Assembly (NCBI GenBank): GCA_039619475.1
Contig: CM077115.1
Coordinates: 30,641,083 to 30,705,082, forward strand
Length of the DNA: 64,000 bases
From: Icerya purchasi
Taxonomy: Eukaryota; Arthropoda; Insecta; Hemiptera; Monophlebidae
Reading direction: 5' to 3'
The position numbers and the translations under genes were made by a program. The notes under the pieces are model-generated. The model saw only the letters and a program-made list of their open reading frames with translations. It was not told where the DNA came from and made no database searches. The stretch's first letter is position 1; each line of letters begins with the position of its first letter. This document shows, one piece after another, positions 22,599 to 32,767 of the stretch.

Positions 22599-23718
22599 TG
22601 CGCTTATTACGACGGGAACGTCGTTTATTGTGCGACACTGTCAATGCAGACTGTTTATGTTCAAGTGCACTAAGTCTATGAGAAATAGACTGAACTTCTT
22701 TTGTTAAATTTGCAAGCGCTTGCATAATTTCATCATATGACTCTGCGGAAGGAGATGCTTGAACTACAGGAGGACATCCTTGAATTGAAATATTCCTATG
22801 TTCAGTCTTCTCCTGTGGCAATTTTGTAATTGTACTTGTCGACTGTCCATTTTGCCGTGTTTGTTTGGTTCCAGCTATAGAAGCATAAGATATTTGCGGT
22901 TGCACGAATTTTACAGATTCTTTTTTCTGTTGTTGGATACGTTGTACCGCTGAAGTTTTCGATTTTTTAAATATCTTTTCTATTTCACGGTAAGTAGGAC
23001 ATCCTAAGTAATTTGCACTATGATTAGCACCACAGTTAGCGCATTTAAATTTTTTAGAATCTTTCAGTTTGCATGTTTCATGTTTTCCTGCGCATTTGAA
23101 ACAATTAACTGGCCTGTTAACGTTTTGTGTGATTCCATTGCCGGCACCGTTTGCACTGCGGTATTTGGTTATCCTTGTGTGGCGGTGCTTCTACTTTTAC
23201 TTTACTATGAGCGATACGTATAATATTGTAAATCTCTTTATTATTATCTGATATTTTCAGATCTACATAAAACAAGGGATAAGATTTTTTCCTTCGTTCA
23301 ATTATGGCATTATTCTCATCGCGGATTTTTATTGTTTTTTCTATATTAACAATGTTTACTGGTTCGTGACCTAGATTTCTTAGTTCGTCTTCTATTGTAT
23401 CAGTAGTAATTGTGTGATGTAAAGCTCGTATTACCACACGATACGGCTTTTCTGATTTTAAACTGTATGTGTGATATTGGAAGTTAGCTCAGCTATTAAG
23501 GCTCGGAAGGCATTATCTGTATATGGGGCAATATTACTTTTAAATGTAGCAGCATGGACGTCCAAAGCGCGAGTAACATCGGTACTGAAGTCTGAAAAGT
23601 TAGTGATGCCAGTTACTGTAATTTTTGGTGGCCTTTTCGGTTTAACTTGCACATATTGATCTAACCCGATTTTGAGTATAAGTTTGTAGCATTGGTAATC
23701 CAATGGAAAATTTTTCAC
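22591..23718 (-). pseudogene. Jockey-like ORF1: Gag with PRE_C2HC region and zinc knuckles (frameshifted)
   Basis: The front (23458-23718) and the next block (23117-23437, VIRALHHTITTDTIEDELRN) form the region preceding the C2HC fingers in Jockey-type Gag proteins. Zinc-knuckle residues follow: CKRCRQWNH, CFKCAGKHETC and CANCGANHSANYLGC. The frame changes near 23120 (inside the first knuckle), and another break lies near 23440-23460. The tail (22591-22905) ends in a basic RRSRRNKRND stretch. Gag binds element RNA and forms the particle with the ORF2 enzyme. Confidence 0.82.
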
Positions 23719-23750
23719 TGAGCGATTACAGCGCCATCAGTCGGCAATTA

Positions 23751-24259
23751 ATGATTTCTTTATTATGAAGATAAAAAATTATATTATGAAAAGAAATATT
23801 GTGCAAATATTATACACGAATCCTACATTTGCAATACAGCTTAAAATAAAAATGCCTACACATTGTAAATATAAAATAATTTCCAATGGAAAATTTGTTG
23901 TCTAAACTATTATTTGGTGGAATATATTTTTTATTTTTTTTATTTGTTGATTATATTATGTTCAAAAACAATTTATTTTTTTAATTTAATTGCTCAAAGT
24001 ATTTTAAGCTCAGAAATACAGTTCGTCGCACATGAAAATAGTAAAAAAATTGGGTAAAATTTGATATACCATTAATTGTTATAAATTGATGCTGAAAAAT
24101 TTTATTGTATATTGTTGTTTTGTTTAAATAAAAATTCTGAAAAATGGAAAATTTCTTTACTTGCGCAGTATGTTTCGGACGTTTAAAAATAAATTTATTT
24201 TATATAAACATGTAGTTAAACAGAAACATTTCATAGAAATTAGGATACCAATAGATGAA
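23751..24259. other. AT-rich spacer, no gene
   Basis: No motif was recognised. The right part may be degraded 5' sequence of the non-LTR relic that starts at about 24260. Confidence 0.5.
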
Positions 24260-24481
24260 AGTGATGTACGTATGAACACCGAGTAGATTTAGAAAGTTCG
24301 TGCCTAAAATAGTTTTGCACAATGTGGATTGCCTTCATAGATCGGAAATATGCCGTTGTGAACCGTTAGAAATGGCTGATAATTTCAAACACCTGGTAAT
24401 AACATTCGATAAGGCGTTAACTTGGAGAGTTCACATAGATAACATTGCTAGGAAAATTAGGCAGACTATGCCGGCGTTATA

Positions 24482-24487
<6 letters not shown>

Positions 24488-24516
<29 letters not shown>

Positions 24517-26580
24517 ATAATGTTCACAACAGGCCCCATCCAATTAAGTTTTTGGTTGCCTGCGATCCCATTTTACAATCGTGTACTGATTATTTCTTAT
24601 TATAAATACTTAATACTAATTTATCAAGTTTTGCTTTCGGTGTGTAATTTCTTCAACAGTAAATTTATTAAATTCATTAAAGAGGTTTGTAACTAAATCT
24701 GTTGCGTATAAGTTGTTAAAAATCTTATTATTGTGATTACAGCCATTTAATATATGTCCTACATTATCTGTGAAATTACATCTTTTACAGTTTTCATTGT
24801 CTGTAATTTTAAATTTATATAAATAAATTCCAAAATTACCGTGTCCGGATATGAACTGCACGTTAAAAAAATTTGGTACAAAGTCATTATTATTCATTCT
24901 GTCTATGATATTGGGAAAAAAATGTCTAGCTAGTCCATTATAGTTATTCCATATCTCCTGATATTTATTAATGTAGTGTTCATTTAAAATTTTCTTAAAT
25001 TGTTTTTCTTTTAACAATTTATTTTCATATTTATAATAAGGAAAATTATATCTAACATTACTAAATCTATGGTTAATCTCAACTTTATTTTTTATTAAAA
25101 ATACATTTATATGTTTATGCAGTTCGTATTCGATAGGTAATATGCCTGCGATAACTATTGCGGCCATATAGCTGGTAGTTCTATACGCTTTAATCAGTTT
25201 AATTGCAATCTCTCTTTGAAAGCTTTTAATTATATTTTGAAATCTGTTAGTCCCTAGCATATCTAAATAAATAATACTACCATAAATAATATTTGGTACT
25301 ATTATACATTTATACAATATAATACCCTTTTTATAATTTATTCGGTTACTATTATTGAAAAGTTTATTGAAAATTGGCAAGAATTTGTTAATTTTATTTC
25401 TTACATTATTAAAATGATTATAAAATTTTAAATTATTGTCTATAATAACACCTAAATATTTGATTTGCGTTGCATATTTGATATTTAATCCGAACTGCAT
25501 TAGGTTAAGTGGTTTTTTATTAATTTTACTGTTAAAAAGAATATAGTTTGATTTATTTTCGTTTATTTCAAGATTAAATTCCGTGAGCCATGTTTGAATT
25601 TTAGTGTAGACTTTATATATTTTATTTTCCACCATTGTTTCGTTTTTATCTGCAATGAGAATGGCAATATCATCTACGAATGTAATTATTTGTATATCGT
25701 TTGGTAGTATTAAGTTGTACATTTGTGAAACAATGATGTTCCAAAGGTATGGTCCTAACACTGACCCTTGGGGTAAACCCATAACAATTTTTTTTTTACA
25801 GGATGAACTGTTTATCTGTATCATAGTGTGTCTATTATTGAAATAATGATTTAAAATATTTAACAATCCATTATCTAATTCTAATTTCTTTAATAATTCA
25901 ATAAGTTTATTTAGGTCCAGGCTATCAAAAGCCTTCGTTACGTCCAGTGTGATTAGACAGCATTTTAATGATTTCTTTTTAAAACTCTTTATGGTTTGAA
26001 TAATATTACATATTGCTAATTCCGATGATCTGCCTTTTAATGCACCAAATTGGTTTTTATTAATTATATTCTTTTTGTTTGCGAAATCTTGTAATTTGTT
26101 AAGTAAACATTTTTCGTATATTTTACTGAAGTTTGATATTAATGAAATTGCTCTGTACGAGCTAGACAATTTTGGGTCTTTACTGATTTTAGGTAGAATC
26201 ACCGTCCTCATTATTTTCCACCTTTCCGGGAAATAATTATAATAAAACAATAAATTGATTAATTTCGCTATTACATCAGGATATTTAATATTGAACTTCT
26301 TTAAAAAACCGTTTGAAATTTCATCCACTCCTGTTGATATTTTGTTTTTAAGATTCTTAATAATCGTGCTGATTTCGTCTTTTTGAACATAATTTACGAA
26401 CTCATTATTTATTATTTTCACTTTGAACGGTTTAGATTTTAAATATAATTTAGAACTTAGTAGTTTTACTTTATCGCTGTCAGAGTAGGCGTACTTATCT
26501 AATGTGGGTATGTTAACATCTTTATATTTACTTATTAATATTTTATACTTTAATCCAAATACCGATTTATCACTTATTAA
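24488..26580 (-). mobile_element. Young R1-like non-LTR insertion, 5'-truncated, nested in another non-LTR relic
   Basis: A minus-strand insertion with its poly(A) (T-run at about 24487-24512 on plus) on the left and its truncated 5' end at about 26580. A short direct repeat (AAATT) occurs at both junctions. Everything from about 26580 to the stop at 24616 is one open frame, so the insertion has hardly decayed. Confidence 0.85.
24616..26580 (-). CDS. R1-like reverse transcriptase, open but lacking the endonuclease
   Basis: About 654 codons are open from the truncation point. RT blocks in order are STGVDEISNGFLKKF, SSSYRAISLISNFSKIYEKC, LDVTKAFDSLDLNKL, VMGLPQGSVLGPYLWNI and the catalytic FVDDIAIL (FVDD rather than FADD). 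Next come IKYLGVIIDNNLKF and a long C-terminal domain with GHGNFGIYLYKF and a CKRCNFTDNVGHILNGC zinc-finger motif. The lack of RNase H and the C-X2-C...H...C end suggest the R1 clade. A start at 26421 would need a GTG; the real ORF2 start was lost by truncation, so no normal initiation codon serves this fragment. A decayed relative lies at 46030-46985. Confidence 0.85.
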   Translation of the reverse strand, partial: LISDKSVFGLKYKILISKYKDVNIPTLDKYAYSDSDKVKLLSSKLYLKSKPFKVKIINNEFVNYVQKDEISTIIKNLKNKISTGVDEISNGFLKKFNIKYPDVIAKLINLLFYYNYFPERWKIMRTVILPKISKDPKLSSSYRAISLISNFSKIYEKCLLNKLQDFANKKNIINKNQFGALKGRSSELAICNIIQTIKSFKKKSLKCCLITLDVTKAFDSLDLNKLIELLKKLELDNGLLNILNHYFNNRHTMIQINSSSCKKKIVMGLPQGSVLGPYLWNIIVSQMYNLILPNDIQIITFVDDIAILIADKNETMVENKIYKVYTKIQTWLTEFNLEINENKSNYILFNSKINKKPLNLMQFGLNIKYATQIKYLGVIIDNNLKFYNHFNNVRNKINKFLPIFNKLFNNSNRINYKKGIILYKCIIVPNIIYGSIIYLDMLGTNRFQNIIKSFQREIAIKLIKAYRTTSYMAAIVIAGILPIEYELHKHINVFLIKNKVEINHRFSNVRYNFPYYKYENKLLKEKQFKKILNEHYINKYQEIWNNYNGLARHFFPNIIDRMNNNDFVPNFFNVQFISGHGNFGIYLYKFKITDNENCKRCNFTDNVGHILNGCNHNNKIFNNLYATDLVTNLFNEFNKFTVEEITHRKQNLIN

Positions 26581-27180
26581 ATTGAAACAAGTTATGAATT
26601 ACAAAACTACGAGACTGTATTTTGACTCATTAATAATGACTAGGATTAGATACGCGATCGAAATTTGAGGGGAGGCAAAACAAACGGAATTAAGGAAAAT
26701 TAGTAGGCTACAGAAAAGATGTTTAAAAATTTCATAACCGAATTGGAGAAGTGCGAATCTTGTAACAAATTCTACTTGGTGGGACAATAATAAAGAAATG
26801 TCGCCAAAAATGTTTTTTTATTACAGTAAACTTTTGAAGTATAAAACAGAAAAAATAAGATTACCGACAAGGAAAAAGGTGTATGGGACTAGGAACTATG
26901 ACAATTTATGTTTTATAAGACCTAAAGGGATTAATAATAAAATTGATAATTTTGAAGAGGAAGTTATGAGTCATTTACTAGGTAACTTACCAAAGGAATT
27001 AAGAGACGAATGTAATTTGAATATATGGAAAGACAAAATAAAAATATGGTTGATTGCGTGGTGCAAAGAATGAGAAATGGATAGTCATAGGAAAGGAACA
27101 GCGATAAGACGGGTAATTGATTGAAAGAGTAAAGAATTATAAATGATTTAATGAAAAAAAAAAAAAAAAAAAAAAAAAAA

Positions 27181-27459
27181 TGCTCAGTTCTAACTGCATT
27201 ACTTATGGCTTATGTGAAAATATTCTGGTACGATGTGCGATAGGTATAAATGTTGTGAATTAAAATTAGACGTAGTATAGTAAAAATAGAAGTTAAGTTG
27301 AATTAAGTAATTATATATAAGACGAATATGATGTATTAGACTTAAGATGTATATAATGAATAAACGATATAATTATGTTGGGAACCCACAGACGGGCAAT
27401 TGCCTTGTGGAACCCGCAAATTATTTAAATATAAAAAAAAAAAAAAAACAAAAAAAAAA
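27181..27459 (+). mobile_element. 3' UTR-like fragment with poly(A) tail
   Basis: Non-coding sequence ending GGAACCCACAGACGGGCAAT...GTGGAACCCGCAAATT before an A-rich tail at about 27433-27459. It follows directly on the poly(A) at 27180. It looks like the 3' end of another retroelement, or 3' UTR beyond an internal A-run of the preceding relic. Confidence 0.5.
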
Positions 27460-29069
27460 CTGAAGGTAATGTAACAAAATTTTGGAATTGAAAGATATTG
27501 TTTATTTTTTTATATTTCCTTATGGTATATACATTTTATACAGGAAGGATATGATGAAGTGTTTTAAAATCTGTGTTTGGAAAAGTGTGGAAAAAATGAA
27601 GCAAAGTAGGGGAAGGGAGTTACAAAAATATTTTTATAAACATATACATACATATGTACCATCATGAAATATAATACAGCACACTAAAGCCTTGCAGTTA
27701 ATTATTACATTTGAAATATTTGAACAAACTACAATAAAAACAAATAAAAAACAATAGTCTCTATGGAATTCATGGAAATTTTAAACTTTTCTTTTGTCAA
27801 AAATTGAAAAGAAATAAACTTACTCTGAATTTCGGTCCATTCAATACAAGTAGTCATTATTTTTCCAACATTTAGGGATGTAGGGAGGGCGAACCTTGAA
27901 CTCTTCTTTCAGATATGGCCTTGAATGTAAGTATGTTAGCAAAAAATAAAAATAAACCTTAGGTATAATAAATAGAAAAACGGAGAAATATTTACGATAT
28001 GTAGAGTATAGTTAAAATTTCATTAGAAGAATCGATAAAATAATAAACATAAAAGATGATATGAAAAAGTAACTAAAACATGAATTGAAAGGCTACAAAC
28101 TGAAGAAAGGAAGAAGGAAGGATATTTGTAAATTTAAAAAAATAAATACGATATTTAGTACAATATATAATGTAATATTAACGAACAGATTATTTTGATT
28201 ATATTAATGCGTATATAGCAATGGCTATTCTAAGGTTCTATAAGCTTTTATAAAATATACGTATATGCAAACTATCGATTTCGTAATAATTTGTTTGGTT
28301 TGCATAAATTTAATTATCTAATGGTCCTTCTATCCAAATTTTAGTCCATCTTTAATTATATTGATTTTTACACAAAATTTTGGCAACAGTAAAACGCATT
28401 TTCTTAATTACCATAGGTATTTCATTTTTTGGCTACTCAACTTTTTATATTAATCTTACGAAAATATATATTGCATCGTAGACTGCAATATCTATAAGAA
28501 AAAAACTAATACATAAATAATAACATATTATCATTTGATTTACATAAACAATCTCAGTATTTAACTTCTGTAAGTTTTGCAGATTTCTGAAAAAATTCAC
28601 TTCTTAATGAAAAATTCGAAATATATTTGTTTTAGAAACTGCGATAATTAGAATATATCATTATTATTACTAACTTCTACCTACTTAAAATCCTGTTAGA
28701 TTGGCTGGAGCGTAATGTAAACATAAATAATTTTCATCACGACCAAAGTTGATCGCGCTCTAAGCGCTTCGTAAAATGTTTCCCTTCCATTACCAACGCT
28801 GTATAACTCAAAATCGGGTTACATTCGGTTAAGCTTAAAGGTGTCGCGTTCTTATAATTTATTTACTGTATTTTGTTTTTTGAACAGTTGTTATGGTAAT
28901 TTAGTAAAATTTACTTGGCTCGTATTATTATAAGCGATTTCTTTGCTTGAAAATAATGCTTAGAAATGTACTAAGTTTGGAATATTTGGTATACATAAAT
29001 TAAGAAATGGGTTTAAAAATATAGAAAGTAGTAAAATTTTATTAAATTAATATTACTAATTATTATCTA
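27460..29069. other. AT-rich stretch without supported genes
   Basis: Only a chance short ORF (27482-27667) and simple A/T runs. A somewhat GC-richer island at about 28690-28860 shows no coding frame. Confidence 0.6.
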
Positions 29070-30115
29070 TCTATACTAATATTATAAAGAGAAAAGATTT
29101 GATTGTTTGTTTGTTTGTTTACATTGAATAGGCTCCGAAACTACTGGACCGATTTGAAAAATTCTTTCACAGTTGCGAAGCTAAACTATCTCCGGGTGAC
29201 ATAGGCTATATTATATTTTCAAAAAAATTAGGGATCGTTACTAAAACTCCAATAATGTGACTCAAGGTGTAAAAAAATGACCTAAATAATTCCTTACATC
29301 GCGTGCGCTGCAAAAACTTTTTTTATAAAACATTAAAATATCAATGTTAATTACCATGGAAATGGAAATTCGGATAAACATAGCCTTAGCATCGTTTAAA
29401 AGCTGATCACCAATGGAAATAGTGTGTTAACGTAAGGAATGAAAATTTTCGACCGTTACCGTTATCTTTTGTAAAAGGTACAAAATGCCCAAAAGATTAA
29501 GATATCAACTTTCTAGAAATAGTTCCCAGGCGAGGGCATCAAAAATACGTCGTAATGGAGAATCTTCATCAGAAACTGAAAATCGTCTTGCAAGTCAGAG
29601 AGAATACGCGTCGCAATCGCGTGCCAGAGAGTCGAGTATCGAGCGTTCGCAGCGGCTTGAAGAGCAAAATATTAGAAATACACAAGCTCGCACTAGGGAA
29701 TCGAGCTCTGAGTGTTCCCAACGCCTTCGAGATCAGAGAGAAAGACAACAGACGTCAACGACTAGAGTTCGTAATCGAGTTTTAGCTCACAGTAACAGAT
29801 CGGCTTTCAGATACGATCTACAGATTGATTATGCTCAACAGTCTTCCGTCCAAATCGGAGCCATAAATAAGATCCGCTCCAAGTGTTCTGCCAAAAAATG
29901 GGCCAATGAACCTAATGGTATGTGCTGTGCTTCTGGAAAAGTTAGTCTCCCCAATATTCACGAGCCGCCACGGTCAATAAAAAATCTTTTGACAAATAAT
30001 GATTTACTAATACTTTTACACAGTCATGAACTGAATTCCGCGCGGGTGTAATTTAACAAATAAAGTAATTTTTTAGAATCATAATTCACGCGAGCAACGC
30101 CGCGGGCACAGCTAG
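29070..30115 (+). mobile_element. Helitron with intact ends, carrying a partial Helitron ORF
   Basis: The 5' end reads TCTATACTAATATTATAAAG, followed by the GGCTCCGAAACTACTGGACC block known from insect Helitrons. The 3' end has the GC-rich hairpin-prone segment CGAGCAACGCCGCGGGCACA followed by CTAG at 30112-30115. The element lies between A (29069) and T (30116), matching the AT target of Helitrons, which make no target duplication. At 1046 bp it is non-autonomous. Confidence 0.88.
29485..30051 (+). CDS. N-terminal fragment of a Helitron Rep/helicase protein
   Basis: The 188-codon ORF starts MPKRLRYQLSRN and carries repeated Arg/Ser/Glu-rich units (RARESSIERSQRLEEQ, RTRESSSECSQRLRDQ). It then has the conserved Cys-rich block IRSKCSAKKWANEPNGMCC followed by ASGKVSLPN and EPPRSIKNLL. 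This order is typical of the region before the Rep nuclease in insect Helitron proteins. Neither the Rep HUH motif nor the helicase is present. The stop falls 64 bp before the 3' end, so this is an internally deleted element. The frame being free of stops suggests recent mobility or chance preservation. Confidence 0.82.
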   Translation: MPKRLRYQLSRNSSQARASKIRRNGESSSETENRLASQREYASQSRARESSIERSQRLEEQNIRNTQARTRESSSECSQRLRDQRERQQTSTTRVRNRVLAHSNRSAFRYDLQIDYAQQSSVQIGAINKIRSKCSAKKWANEPNGMCCASGKVSLPNIHEPPRSIKNLLTNNDLLILLHSHELNSARV

Positions 30116-30620
30116 TATATATATAAAAATGAATGTATGTATGTATGTCTGTATGTCCTCTATGGACTCCGAAACTATCCATCCGATTTTTATGAAATTT
30201 GGGCAGTTTAATTATAGGGTTCGGAGGATCAGTGTAGGCAACTTCAAAGTCAAAAAAATAAATAAATAATGAAATTAATAAAAATCGATCGAAAATGCGA
30301 TCATTCCTGACAGATGGCGCCACAGTAAAGAAATTATTCCAGTATACGTTATTTAGATCGCGGTCGGGAATTCTGTCGTTCGTCAGGTTTCGACAAGTTC
30401 CTTTAATAGTACTTTATATATAAAAATCAATTGCGCATGTATAAAATATCATAACTTGAGAATGGCTCGACCGATTTGGCTGTCTTTTTGTTTTTTGTTG
30501 TGTTCGTAATTGTCAGGACAAGGTTTGTATGAAAGAAAATTTTAGAAAAGTTCATCGAAGAAGTCGGAACATTAAAAGAATTTGGCAAAAATGGCGTCAC
30601 GATGTGACGCTCAGTTTTTC
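30116..30620 (+). repeat. Two TATATATAAAAAT-type repeat starts adjoining the Helitron
   Basis: Directly after the Helitron end comes TATATATATAAAAATGAATG, a GTAT tandem and CTCTATGGACTCCGAAACTA. At about 30414 there is a second related start, TATATAAAAATCAATTGCGC, with a CGACCGATTTGG block. The CCGAAACTA...CCGATTT pattern resembles the subterminal block of the Helitron just upstream. These are probably 5' ends of related elements with uncertain 3' ends. Confidence 0.45.
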
Positions 30621-31089
30621 GGTTCTGCTGTCGCATGATTTTGTAACAACAACAAATTCCGCATTGAATATTAATATTTTTTTGCGAAAAAGAATTAAAT
30701 TGAAAACGATAATTCAGTGTGTTATCGGTAGTGTTTCATATCATTAGTGCATTCAAAACCGAAAAATTCATCAATTAAAATTTAAATAAAATGATTACTA
30801 TGGTAAATGATAAACTCTAAATAACATTTTATTAATTTCTGGTGTAAGTGAAATAAATAATTTATGGTCCGTTACTTTTCTTTTTGCGTTACTGAACACA
30901 TCAAAACTCCATGACATGATCTACACAAACAAGTCGCACTTCTAGCCTCATTGCAGAGAGTTAAAAAAAAAAGGTACGTTTTCTATTATTTTTTACAGAG
31001 AAATAAAAAATCCTGTAAACGGAATTTTTAATATTTGTTACGGGGAATGTTATTCACACCTAAAATTCGAAATCCTTACGCAACTACAC

Positions 31090-31400
31090 TAATACGGCGG
31101 TGCGCTACAATTGATGAAAACGGATCCGGTACTAATGGATATAATCAGAAAACGAAAAACAAATTTTTTTGCACATTTTATGAGAAGACCAACATTTCAC
31201 CTTCTCTAAACAATAATGATAAAAGCGGTAAAATGAAAAAGAGGGCGAAGAAGAAGGATTTTTTGACTCCAAAATATTAAGACATAAACTGGAGTTACAG
31301 AAGCAGGAGAATTATTGCAGGTCGCAAAAAGTCGGGACAAATTTCGTCAAATGGTGGAGTCCATGAAAATTTTGTTAAGCTACATCCGAATCGGGTTGCA
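31090..31400 (+). pseudogene. C-terminal remnant of a non-LTR reverse transcriptase
   Basis: One frame gives LMDIIRKRKTNFFAHFMRRP. It is followed after a frame change by a GRRRRIF...NIK-T-TGVTEAGELLQVA stretch and DKFRQMVES. This order (R-x-x-FGH-x-R, then RGRR-x-x-WL-x-NI-x-x-WTG) is the familiar C-terminal end of many insect endonuclease-reverse transcriptase ORFs. Stops interrupt it. The catalytic part is missing. Confidence 0.5.
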
Positions 31401-31409
31401 TGAAGAAGA

Positions 31410-32760
31410 AGACGGAATGTATCTTTCCTTATACCGTCATCATAAACAAATCGTTTTCTCTTATATATATTAGGGACCAGGATATTTCATTTTTCGATTT
31501 TTAATGCCTTCAAATAGTTTCCGTTGTTCCCCTATTTTTGCTATCACTGGCGCATATATTACATGTTCGGTCTATAATATTTAAAGTAATTTCCGGATAA
31601 CCGGAGCTACTCTTCTTTCGTAATCTGCACTCATGGTCCACATTTGTTTTTTGCCGCCCGTCCATTACTCGTGTATTATCCGTTCGTATTCGTGGTTTAA
31701 TGTGTGTTCGGTATTTTCGCAACATTTAGATATGTTCTCATAAAATATTCAAAAGAGAAAAAAAAGGCGAATCGCGTAATTTAATTTCTGAGGGCAGCAT
31801 GATTTTGTGAGCCGAGCAACTGCTCGGTGCGCCGGGTACTAACAATTAAATAACATGACGCGTGATTCGGTTAGACAATGATGCTTCGTTCAATGGTTCG
31901 AATGCTGCTGCAGTTAACGGAAAAGGATAAACAAAAACGACAGTGCGCGCTAAATTAATACCCCGATAGCTGATGAGCCCAAAAATAAATAAATAAATAA
32001 CTAAAAACAAAGATAAAATTCGTTTGTTGCGATAATTATTATTTTCGAGGGAAGAATTATCTCTAACTAACGATGATCAGTATCATATTTAATTTAAAGT
32101 TGTAGCGTACCACATTTAGAAAAAAAAAAAAAAAAACAGAAAGAAAACCTCCACCATATATCGGAAAAGAAAACAGGTATAGAGGTATGAGTAAAAGGTC
32201 GTTCTAACATTTTTGAATTGTAGCGGACCACATTTACCGTCGTTAAATGGTCGCAACAATAAACTAAATATATAATAAAAAGATGTTGATTGTTTAGCGA
32301 GTACGGTGCAAACCGGTCTGCATTTCTCTTTAAGAAAATAATAAACGACCTAACTTCACAGGTACCGCGAGATCTATCGAGAAGGGTGAAACATTCACGT
32401 CTCGGCAATCATATAACGAAAGAAATTTGAAGAGCACAAAAAGATTACCCTAGCAATGAGAAATTTATAACAACTGAAAAGTCCTTGATCCGAAAAATTA
32501 GTGACCGGCGGGAAATCGAAAATCGACTGCGAACATTACAATAATGTTTTTCATGTTCCGAGTTATTCAGACCTCTTCTTATTTTCATTTCGGTAAATGT
32601 GCTTCATCTGCCCATTCGTTACTCGCATATTATCCGTGTGTATTCGTTTTTAATGTGTGTTCCGTATTTTCGCAACTTTCGGTAATATTGTATGAAAATA
32701 TTCATATTTGAGCGGCGAGTGACAATTTTATATTTCAATCGTTATTGCGATTTATTATTT
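31410..32760. repeat. Diverged repeats; no gene
   Basis: Segments at about 31625-31745 and 32595-32710 are related (CCATTACTCGTGTATTATCC versus CGTTACTCGCATATTATCCG, both followed by TTAATGTGTGTTC and TATTTTCGCAAC). TTGTAGCG(T/G)ACCACATTTA also occurs twice, at 32099 and 32218. No coding frame is supported. Confidence 0.55.
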
Positions 32761-32767
32761 ATCTTAG

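Larger units (their letters stand above)
19940..23750 (-). mobile_element. Jockey-like non-LTR retrotransposon, nearly full length
   Basis: A minus-strand element with a Gag ORF1 and an EN-RT ORF2 lacking RNase H, as in the Jockey clade. ORF1 and ORF2 overlap by 8 nt. The 3' end abuts the poly(A) of the neighbouring plus-strand fragment at 19939/19940, with no T-run of its own. The last bases may therefore have been lost when the two became joined. Several frameshifts make it inactive. Confidence 0.85.
24260..27180 (+). pseudogene. Non-LTR RT C-terminal relic (plus), split by a nested insertion at 24488-26580
   Basis: The left half (24260-24487) reads CEPLEMADNFKHLVITFDKA and WRVHIDNIARKIRQTMPALYK, the post-catalytic RT thumb. 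The right half (26581-27074) resumes with YFDSLIMTRIRYAIEI and ends with ELRDECNLNIWKDKIKIWL and a stop. A 24-25 nt poly(A) follows at 27156-27180. Removing the insertion and one copy of a short AAATT direct repeat brings the two halves back into one frame, so they were contiguous. A few stops within the right half show that the host element is old. Clade not determined. Confidence 0.82.

Noticed and set aside
26421..26421. Start of the R1-like ORF at 26421
   Set aside because: The codon is GTG, and the frame is open upstream to the truncation point at about 26580, so it is not a real start.
31035..31280. 81-codon plus-strand ORF
   Set aside because: A different frame of the same DNA gives a recognisable RT C-terminal relic, so this ORF is a shadow.
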